DNA of 64,000 nucleotides, from NCBI GenBank assembly GCA_947652605.1, contig OX393578.1:54071415-54135414 (forward strand). The letters are read 5' to 3'. This document shows positions 56,310 through 64,000 of this stretch, one piece after another. This DNA comes from Elmis aenea. Its lineage: Eukaryota > Arthropoda > Insecta > Coleoptera > Elmidae. The notes under the pieces are model-generated. The model was not told the origin of the DNA, did not search any database, and saw nothing but the letters and a program-made list of their open reading frames with translations. The position numbers and the translations under genes were made by a program. Positions within the stretch are counted from its first letter, which is position 1, and the number at the start of each line of letters is the position of its first letter.

Positions 56310-56685
56310 CAGTGGCACACGCAAGGGGTGGATTAGGGGGATAAATCCTCCCTTGAAAATTGAAAAGGACTAAAATTATAATACCGCATTTCTTAATTGT
56401 GCGACAGACTTCTTTTCCATGCATATAAAATATATTATATGTTTGTATATTTTACATATAAATGCTATTGTTGGGTACGTTTAACCTTAAAAATTTTTAA
56501 AATTTACCTATGGTGCTGTTACCCGGGAGCTGCCGCCCCCTGGACCCCCCGCAACTTTTGTGTCTAGCCTACCTAGATCATTTTATAATTTTACCATTAC
56601 CATGCCCCGTTTTAAATTAGTCAATATTATTTTTGCAAATTAAAACAATATACCCTCCTGAAATATTTTTCTGCGTACGCCACTG
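56310..56685. mobile_element. hAT MITE (CAGTGGC ends)
   Basis: CATAACAA at 56302-56309 and 56686-56693 is a perfect 8-bp duplication. The ends are CAGTGGCACACGCAAGG and, inverted, CAGTGGCGTACGCAG. 376 bp, non-coding. Confidence 0.85.
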
Positions 56686-57229
56686 CATAACAAATTCTAA
56701 TAAATGATACCGCAGATTATTAATTCTGTCATTTGATATTTAGTTAGTTGTTTTTTGATTTTATTTTTATAGATTGCTTGATAAATGATAAGTGATTCGT
56801 AAAACACGATTTTTCTTGTTTTGTAGCTTATTTATAAAAATAGATATAGCAAGTGATATCTCATTAAAAAAAAAAGAAAAAAAAAACACGTTCAACTGTT
56901 TCATAGCCAACTTCGCGCTCCACAAGAAAAAATGAAGTTAGGGGTAACATCTAAAAACTGGTAATTGATAAAAAAGTCTAAAATAATAGTTACCTTGTCC
57001 ATCAAAAAGTATCTCAAGAAAGTACCAATAAAATTGATGTAATGTTTAAAACAAAGAAGTTATGAGAGAAAAAAAATCGACATTTTCATATTTTTTGCTA
57101 TAACATCTGAAAAATTGATTGTGGCTCATCTCATACTAAGGAATAATTCATCTAATTTAAGCAAACTTGTATCTCTCATAATAAGCGAGATCCCCATGCT
57201 GGAAATGTAATCTGGAACACCCTGTATAT

Positions 57230-57725
57230 TGCATACAAATAAATCGGTTAAATAATTTAAACATTTATGCAGTGTACATAATAAATTATTGTAGTTTTAT
57301 AGAATTTTCTAGGATCGCATTTTTTTATTGTAGCGGTAAGATCAAAGTACTTGCAAATTATTGATTTTAAAGGTGTAAAATAATTATAGAGGCTTTATAT
57401 AAAACTTGTAACTTGCTAATATATACACACATTATCATATAAAATATGTTATGTATCGATTTGTATTATTGTAAGCAGTAACAATTGTTTTAAAAGTTTA
57501 TGTATTCAGTTAATTAAACTTTACACTGCACATTGAAGACATTTGTTCCTTATAATTTGCTGCTTATTACGAGTACACACTTAATTCATAATTAATAATG
57601 ACGTTGTCCTAAACAAACCCTCATAACGTACAAGATGTATTAATTAATGCAAACAAAGAAACGCTATACATAAATTTATAACAGTAAACACTTGTTTAAG
57701 TTATTATAGTAATATAATTAAACTT
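57230..57725. other. Repeat-poor AT-rich stretch
   Basis: No TE terminus or coding frame recognised. It would be the start of an intron if the minus-strand donor at 57727 is real. Confidence 0.4.
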
Positions 57726-57727
57726 AC

Positions 57728-58013
57728 CTTATGCCTATTTTAAACAACTAGATCAATCTTGAAAACTTTTATATAGTCATTGATACTTTTATTGTTCTTA
57801 AAGTTCAGTTTATGGTTTATAGCACTATTAATTGTTCAATAAAATATCGCACACCGATTTCTCTACAGCACGGTATTAATAAACAAATCCAGTTAATATT
57901 TACTTGTTCGAATAAAAGTTCCGTAACGTAGGAAAGTTGACGCAAGTTTGTTGTCAAGAATTGTACGTACACCTACAACTTCCTAAGGCTACTGCTGTTT
58001 TCGCGCCGACTGA
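57728..58013 (-). promoter_or_regulatory. Candidate host promoter and first (non-coding) exon on the minus strand
   Basis: 58008-58013 read on the minus strand is TCAGTC, an arthropod initiator-like site, just inside a CpG-rich patch (57995-58065) that stands out in the AT-rich DNA. Downstream, at 57727-57722, the minus strand reads AAG|GTAAGT, a near-consensus splice donor. The intervening 285 bp have only a very short upstream frame. No TATA box is visible. If correct, the gene's coding exons lie to the left in the window or beyond it, but none was recognised. Confidence 0.3.
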
Positions 58014-58279
58014 TAACAACTGAACAACGCGCGTCTGCGAATACGCGAGCAGGCGCGTGGAAGTTTTCATCACCTGAAAATTTTCGATGTGTATCGAGAG
58101 AAAAGAAAATGATCACCTATCTATCAATACGTGATTTTTCTATAAATTTTATAAGATGTTACAAAAACGGTATTAATAACTTTGATAACACAGGCACATA
58201 CATTCCAAGCGTTGTCTATCTTACATCAAAAGCTTAACTGACAAAATAAATTCAGTATTTAAAACAGATTAATAGAAAC

Positions 58280-58516
58280 ATGGCACATAAGAACTGTTTT
58301 GCCGTTTGCACTGCAGCGACACTCGATAGCATTGGCTGTTTTATAAAATTAATAAGCGGGCTGTATTTTCCGCAGCCCCATAGTGCTATCAAACTATACG
58401 AAGTGGCGGATAGACTTGGAGTGGGGGTGATGCGTGATGTACGTGCTATTGGGGCTGCAATAATTGCAGTTCAAGACAATTTCAGTGTTTTATTTTCTGT
58501 TTTCCAAATATTTTAG
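58280..58516 (+). CDS. Unassigned 78-codon open frame with good start context
   Basis: ATG 58280 lies in AAACATGG, a favourable context, 200 bp downstream of the CpG-rich patch. The product begins MAHKNCFAVCTAATLDSIGC and has a middle block LYEVADRLGVGVMRD. GC content is higher than its surroundings. GCAGCCCCATAG at 58372 and a rough complement at about 58458 form a weak inverted repeat, so it could also be a foldback fragment. The family is not recognised. Confidence 0.25.
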   Translation: MAHKNCFAVCTAATLDSIGCFIKLISGLYFPQPHSAIKLYEVADRLGVGVMRDVRAIGAAIIAVQDNFSVLFSVFQIF

Positions 58517-58519
58517 TGC

Positions 58520-59349
58520 AATTTTTTGAATGTAAATGGATAAAACTGAATTAAAAAAAAAACAAAAATTCTGTTTAGTTTTCAAGCAATCAATTTTTTG
58601 AGTTTACCTTTGAGCGAGAAAATTTGGTATGTTGACTATTGTTGATCGAAAATATACTTACTTACTCAATCCTAAGGCTGACTACCAGTGTGTTGATTGA
58701 AAATATAATTAATTGTAAAAACTTTTCATCGAGAAATTAGTGAACCAGAAAGAGAAAGGACTTTAAATTTAAAATGCTTGATTGTCTTGTAAATTAAGCA
58801 TATTTTGCTTTGGTTTTTACTGGTATTGTAATTTTTTAACCCCCGACCAAAGTAAAAAAAATTTGGTTACATTAATAGCTACAGCTCCCTAATTGGAAGT
58901 TCTTAATTGCCGGCATTGCTTTATGATATCCGTAAAATTCCTTAAGCACAAACAAAACAATTGTAATGCTAAGTTTAAATTATTCCTTGAAATTGGGGAA
59001 ACCATTTTGTTTCTACGTTTTAATTCAAAAATTATAGAATTTAATTATATTCATTAAATTTGTGTTAATCTATTTTGTGTTCACAATATTCCAAGATTTG
59101 TTTTCTTATTTTAAGATGTTTTTTGTTATTTATTTGTTCACAAATGATGTGTTTATTAGTCAAAAATTCGAAAAAACTTTTTGTGTATTATAAATGGCAA
59201 TATTAGCAGCCAAACACTGAAAATTTAGAGTAAGCATGAAAAAGTAAAACTATTTCTATAGCCCGATCTACTACCACAGTTAAATTTAACCCTTATTTCA
59301 ATAACCGGGTAGACAAGCACTTTTCGTGAATTTTTTAAATGTTTTATTG
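58520..59349. other. No recognised feature
   Basis: AT-rich DNA up to the assembly gap; no supported features. Confidence 0.5.
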
Positions 59350-59549
59350 NNNNNNNNNNNNNNNNNNNNNNNNNNNNNNNNNNNNNNNNNNNNNNNNNNN
59401 NNNNNNNNNNNNNNNNNNNNNNNNNNNNNNNNNNNNNNNNNNNNNNNNNNNNNNNNNNNNNNNNNNNNNNNNNNNNNNNNNNNNNNNNNNNNNNNNNNNN
59501 NNNNNNNNNNNNNNNNNNNNNNNNNNNNNNNNNNNNNNNNNNNNNNNNN
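59350..59549. other. Assembly gap (200 N)
   Basis: Exactly 200 undetermined bases. The round length suggests a placeholder rather than a measured gap. Open frames crossing it are meaningless. Confidence 1.
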
Positions 59550-59559
59550 GAAACGCCTG

Positions 59560-60190
59560 TTATCTGTTTTAAAATGTTCAATATTAATTAATATCACACA
59601 GATTAATGCTCCCATTTCATTTAGTTTTTAGTTAAATTCTCTTATTGGAACCTAATACATTTTTATTGATTTTAAAACAGTAATAAAGTGCAATGATTTT
59701 TTTCTGCCTTTGCTTTTCATCTAACGAATTTGTTTGCTATCTTTGTGTTTAATCAGAATATTTTAAGACTGTTCTTTTATCAATTTATGCAGAAATGTTG
59801 TGTAAAATATAAAACTGTTTTTTTAAACCATTTTTGACGAAATAGGATTTTTACATGAACGTTACATGTCCATTAAATGTTTTTCTTACGTGCATATTCG
59901 TGTATATTCGAAAATCATGAACTATTATGAAATCTAAATAAAAATTTATGCGCGTTTTTTAGGTCTCTCACATATATTTACTGAAAAATTTAACCTTCAC
60001 CCTTGTTAACGTCTATTGAAACGATGGAGAGCAAATCTCAGCAAATATGAGTTCAAATTCCTGTCGGGGAATCTGATATAACTGGGTTATTTCAAGTGAA
60101 AAGAATAGCATATTTGTATACAAAATGGTTTACAAACAAACTGCATGATCGAGATAGGGGAAAATTAATTAAATCAACGAATCTTGCTGT
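59560..60190. other. No recognised feature
   Basis: AT-rich, no supported repeat or gene. Confidence 0.5.
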
Positions 60191-60299
60191 ATTCCTCGGG
60201 TCAATGTGACCCTTTAAAATCCAGTCTTTGAAAACTTATAATATTTTTTATTAATATTTTATGATTTTGTAAATTTAGTTGTTATTTGTTGCTTTTTAA

Positions 60300-60965
60300 A
60301 GTATTTTTGTAGTAAACAAATTGTGCTGATGTACACCTCGGGCATGACAGTAGGACAAGCTGGAAAGAACAGAGTGAAGGAGGGAATTGTGATAGGAAAT
60401 CATGCATACGGCAAAAACAAAACCTTACAAAAGAGTAAAACAACAAAAATAAAAATATACCCTCATAAGACCCGTCATAACATATGCTATGGAAACAATA
60501 ACAATAAATAAGAAAGAAGAAAGAAGAAGATCCCTACACCTACGGGTAGAAGGGAATTTGATTATATATATAAGAAAGAAGAAGAAGACTTAAAAATACT
60601 GGAGAGAAAAGTGATGAGAGCAATACTAGGACCTAACGTAACAAGAAATGGAGAAGTAAGACTGAGAAGGAACAAAGAAATATAGGAGGAACTCGGAATA
60701 GAAAATATCATTCGATACACATCTCGAGAAGGAAACCAACCGAAATGATCAGGAGGATAACACAATGGATCTCTATTTGGCACAGGAACAAGGGAACACC
60801 AAGGCAAGATGGAGAGACACCCTGGAGGATGATACAAAGGCATTGGAATAAATGACTGAAAATCGAAATGCAAAGATGGAAAAGAATGAAAGAAAATAAC
60901 GGAGATAGCCAGGACCAACAACAAGCTTCGAAAAATCACAGAGGGAGGACCGATCCACCTCAATA
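60300..60965 (+). pseudogene. RTE-like LINE C-terminal fragment
   Basis: Frames give YTSGMTVGQAGKNRVKEGIV, then IYPHKTRHNICYGN (corresponding to IYKTLIRPVxTYG), LKILERKVMRAILGPNVTRN and RLRRNKEI with EELGIENIIRYI. These are the blocks at the end of insect RTE-like LINEs. Frame changes occur at about 60480 and 60690. The catalytic RT is absent. An AAGAAGA simple repeat at 60510-60535 and 60575-60590 lies inside. Confidence 0.65.
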
Positions 60966-61092
60966 AATGGATTTAAAAAACGCTTCGGAGTTAGCCATAA
61001 TCACAAGGATTATATGGCTCAATGAACGATCTCTCGGGTCAATATGACCCTTACGTGAAAAGTGAGCTATAACTTATAAAACTGTAATACTA

Positions 61093-61190
61093 TCAGGGAT
61101 GGGGAGTCGGCAGAAACAACCGACCACCGACTGGCTTTCTACTCCTGAGTCGGTATTTTTTTAAAACCGACATCCGACCCCTTTTATTAT
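61093..61190. repeat. Possible hAT terminus with subterminal words
   Basis: CAGGGATGGGGAGTCGG, followed by ACCGACC, GAGTCGG, AACCGAC and CCGACCCC in both orientations, resembles the end zone of the hAT at 45001. No opposite end or duplication was located. Confidence 0.3.
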
Positions 61191-61311
61191 AACAAATGTA
61201 ATTAGTATATATTTATTATTAGTATTTATTATTAGTACCTATATTTTATAATGGCGAGAGTTTATTTTCGTATGTTTACTAGAATATAAAGAAAATGTAA
61301 AAAATCTAACA

Positions 61312-62013
61312 TGGGAGGAGATATGTTGTCGCTAGAATCTGATCAAGGCTGTGTTCAATGCATCAAGAACATTAAAACTAAATATTTTGCAGAGTTATAC
61401 GTGCCACTGGCCATTTCTTTCGATAAAATAGGGGAAAAACTAAAAAGTTGAATAATAAAGGTAATTTTTGCGATCGCGTTGACTATGAAACTGTCAGAGA
61501 TAAAATCGAAATTTATTTGTTTTCCAATGCGTGCATCCTTTGTAAGTAAAATGGTGCAAAGTTTTGGAAAAAATCTTTAACGGTTCTGGAGAAAAACGCG
61601 ATAAACGAGGCCCTTGTAAATTGTAAAAACGATTTTCCCTATGTTAAACGCCTATGCAAGCCGCATAATTTAGTTATACAACTTCCCAAATCATAGCGCT
61701 TTTACAGCGGTTTCGTTTATGACCTTTTTCTTCGAAACCGTTTAAGATTTTTTCAAAAACTGTGCACCAGTTTACTTGCAAAGGATGCGCGCATTGGTAA
61801 ATAGAATAATTTCGATTTTATCTGTGACGGTTTCATGGCCAACGCGATCGCAAAAATTACCTTTATTATTCAACTTTTTACGTTTTCCCCTATTTTTCCG
61901 AAGGAAATGGCCAGTGGCACGTATAACTCTGCAAAACAATTAGTTTTGATGTTCTTGATGCGATAAACACAGCCTTGATCAGATTCTAGCGACAACATAT
62001 ATCGTGACCTTCC
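61312..62013. mobile_element. Long palindromic MITE with open arms
   Basis: Arms of about 300 bp (61312-61620 and about 61700-62013) are inverted. TTGTCGCTAGAATCTGATCA, AGCCTTGATC, GTGCCACTGGCCATTTC and CAACGCGATCGCAAAAATTA occur on both sides in reverse. The ends are GGGAGGAGATATG and GGGAAGGTCACGATATATG. No clear target duplication. Both arms keep the same ~45-codon frame (LSLESDQGC...FAELYVPLAI). Confidence 0.7.
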
Positions 62014-62019
62014 CTGGTA

Positions 62020-62342
62020 AGTATTTTTTAAGTAAAAATATAAAGTTTTTAACAATTCGGTTATACCGCGGTTATCATATAACACGCGTTTGCGGGGTTT
62101 TACCGACCCGCGTTATAAACGACTTCCATTTTATTTGGTATTTTACTAAAAGTGATATAATACTGTAATCGTATACAAGGCTCTTAAATGATAATTATTG
62201 TAAAAGATGAATTTATACATTTATAATAACTATTCAAATTTTAATGTAAAAAATAGGTTATCAAAGCTACAAACGTACATAACTTTTACTGCGTTCTGTG
62301 ATTTTTATTTAATAACTAATGAATCTATTTTGATTTCATAAT
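62020..62342. other. No recognised feature
   Basis: AT-rich spacer between palindromic elements. Confidence 0.5.
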
Positions 62343-62352
62343 CTTTTATTTC

Positions 62353-63459
62353 GGGTGGCGGTTAATTGCTCGAATACAATTGCTCGAAGGTAAATTGCTC
62401 TTATACGATTGCTCGAAATACAATTGCTTGAATGGGAAATTGCTCGAAAAAATTAAAAAATATTACATTTTTAAAAATACGAAATAATTAAATGTACTAG
62501 AAAAGTTGTTTACATTTGTTTACACTTGGAAAAATGCATTAAAATTTATTTACAAATACATATACACTTATTCAATATTTAAAATATTTAAAAATATTAT
62601 ACACTACATATCTGTTCATTCTGACTATATTGTTGTTATCTTATGTTCAACTATTCATAATGCTTATTTCAACAACAAATAAGAAACCTTCGTAATATGA
62701 AGCAAATGAGTTTTTAAAGGTTTTACACCTTGTTTTTTTTGTGTTATTTCGTATTTATAAAAATGTAATATTTTTTCATTTTTTCGAGCAATTTGTCATT
62801 CGAGCAATTGTCATTCGAGCAATTTCCCGTTTGAGCAATTGTATTTCGGGCGGTATCCGGAAGATTCACCGAAAACCAATTCACCGAAAGCAATTCACCG
62901 AAAGCAATTCACCGAATATCAATTCATCGAATAAGCAATTCACCGAATAAGCAATTCACCGAATTATCGAAAAATAAATGGATATAAATTACATGAAATA
63001 TTTCAATCAAAGATCAGAAAGTAATATATTTTGACTGACCATCCTATTCTGTACATTGGTTACACTTTTTTTTATTGCTCTAGATCTGTGGATATAAATA
63101 CGTAAAAGAACGTTTGAGGGTCCAATCATCTTATGAAGCCATAATTAAAAACAATAAAAATATGAGTAATAAGTACTTAACCCCAAAAAGTGCAACCAAT
63201 GTACAAAATAGGATGGTCAGTCATAATATATAATATATTACTTTCTGATCTTTGATTGACATATTTCATGTAATTTATATCCATGTATTGTTCGATAATT
63301 CGGTGAATTGCTTATTCGGTGAATTGCTTATTCGGTGAATTGCTTATTCGGTGAATTGATATTCGGTGAACTGCTTTCGGTGAATTGCTTTCGGTGAATT
63401 TGTTTTTGGTGAATCTTCCTAGAACCATAACAATTGTATTCGAGCAATTTACACCAAAC
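62353..63459. mobile_element. Palindromic element built of AATTGCTCGAA words (outer), 10-bp duplication
   Basis: CTTTTATTTC at 62343-62352 and 63460-63469 is a 10-bp target duplication. The termini are GGGTGGCGGTTAATTGCTCG and, inverted, GGTTTGGTGTAAATTGCTCG. Behind the left end five or six AATTGCTCGAA-type words repeat at 10-20 bp spacing, and the inverted series is at 62783-62845 and 63431-63449. The right arm is interrupted by the inner element. A 10-bp duplication suits Mutator-like elements, but no transposase is present. Confidence 0.75.
62859..63419. mobile_element. Palindromic element built of TTCACCGAA words (inner)
   Basis: The ends are GGAAGATTCACC and GGTGAATCTTCC. Each end zone has about eight tandem words of the type AATTCACCGAATAAGC (62864-62963; inverted at 63298-63412). 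The rest of the arms match almost perfectly, including TCAGAAAGTAATATATT and CAATGTACA. It lies inside the right arm of the outer element. No target duplication is evident. Confidence 0.75.
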
Positions 63460-63469
63460 CTTTTATTTC

Positions 63470-64000
63470 ATTATTCTTGTTTAATACTTATTAGAAATTA
63501 AAAAATTAAATATATGGGGGAGCAAATTTGTCCTTTTGTCTCAGCTGAAATTATCTCTAAGCCCGGTTCTGCAACAAATATATTTGTAAATCGCATGTAA
63601 CATATTTTGTCCTAACTATTGGTAGGAAACTATATATTTTATATTTTAACACATTTATTACTGTCAACACTTTTCATGTTTCCCATTGTTAAATTTAAAT
63701 TGTTTATTAAAGAAGTGCTTTAAATGTTTAATAATTCGTGGTATTTCATCAAGTTTTTATTTTCTACATCTACAGTATCGGGGTACTACGACCCGAAGGA
63801 CTACAAGTGTGTAGCGTAACGGAGGAATACAGCAGGGTTGCCACCTATGTATGTGAAGGAGGAAAAACACGAGACAAGGAAATAAGTTTAAAATTCATTT
63901 GCTTGCATAAGCTTAAATTTTGATTTGTTTGTAGTTTTAAATGAATTGCAAGTTAATACATTATTCAGTAACTTGAAAGGTAAACGTCCTTTAATTTACA
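63470..64000. other. Mostly unannotated; possible hAT left end at 63832
   Basis: AT-rich. At 63832 CAGGGTTGCCACCTATG with GC-richer sequence behind it looks like a hAT-type end. The rest of the element would lie beyond the window. The open frame 63738-63923 has no recognised domain. Confidence 0.35.

Larger units (their letters stand above)
54738..57226 (-). mobile_element. Long palindromic mariner-type element with nested Penelope pair and hAT MITE
   Basis: TA at 54736-54737 and 57227-57228. The outer arms (54738-55265 and about 56694-57226) are inverted: AGGGTGTCCCAGATTACC, CATGGGGATCTCGCTTAT and TTACCCCTAACTTCATTTT recur in reverse. The interior encodes a transposase N-terminus on the minus strand (56267 downward). 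Insertions at 55443-56043 and 56310-56685 broke it. Same family as 2349-2957 and 5032-5364. Confidence 0.75.

Noticed and set aside
59225..59631. Open frames across the N run
   Set aside because: They cross 200 undetermined bases and have no sequence support.
1..64000. CRISPR array, rRNA, bacterial operons or viral insertions
   Set aside because: No regularly spaced identical repeats with spacers, no rRNA-like segments and no viral genes were seen. The RT sequences present are of LINE or Penelope type.

Overview
This is an AT-rich stretch of animal nuclear DNA, most likely from an insect and plausibly a beetle. The inference rests on the repeat content: Jockey-like and RTE-like non-LTR retrotransposons, several mariner/Tc1 groups, hAT and piggyBac elements, Penelope-like fragments and a tRNA-derived SINE. 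There are no bacterial-style operons, rRNA, CRISPR or intact tRNA genes. No conserved host protein could be recognised. The window reads as intergenic or intronic DNA built almost entirely from layered transposable elements, nearly all of them internally deleted or frameshifted.

Layout. 1-1133 and 32466-34382 are two copies of a pogo-like element that lost its DDE core but kept a psq-type HTH and a PHD-like zinc finger. 1.2-5.4 kb holds palindromic mariner-type repeats and a transposase N-terminus. 5.4-6.9 kb is a Jockey-like LINE. 7071-8935 is a non-autonomous hAT with an 8-bp target duplication. 10.5-12.1 kb is a minus-strand LINE. 12.3-22.3 kb holds palindromic repeats, two internally deleted mariners inserted in other repeats, a SINE and a piggyBac remnant. 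23857-26199 is a large foldback unit whose arms carry a Penelope-type RT fragment and 147-bp tandem repeats, flanked by a 9-bp duplication. 26.8-27.9 kb is a polypyrimidine tract (an expanded LINE tail), a LINE 3' end and a mariner fragment.

28-44.8 kb holds more dispersed repeats, a second pogo/PHD remnant (35.7 kb), a piggyBac MITE inside a palindromic element (36.3-37.6 kb), a degenerate Tc1/mariner transposase (37.9 kb), LINE fragments, a three-level nest at 41294-42923 and a piggyBac transposase pseudogene (44 kb). 45001-46181 is a hAT with a perfect 8-bp duplication. 50046-52243 is an almost complete mariner-type transposon with ~510-bp terminal inverted repeats and a DD41D transposase broken by one frameshift. 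54738-57226 is another long-palindrome element containing an inverted Penelope pair with an 11-bp duplication and a hAT MITE. 57.2-58.6 kb has little repeat and a CpG-rich patch with an initiator-like site and a strong minus-strand splice donor; it is the best candidate for a host promoter. 59350-59549 is an assembly gap. 60.2-63.5 kb holds a LINE fragment and three palindromic elements, two nested and built from tandem short words.

No gene set works together as a pathway. The interest lies in transposon architecture: inverted Penelope units mobilised as single insertions, elements that keep DNA-binding and zinc-finger ends but lose the catalytic core, many unrelated interiors sharing one TACAGGGTG terminus, and a hairpin-capped module seen twice.
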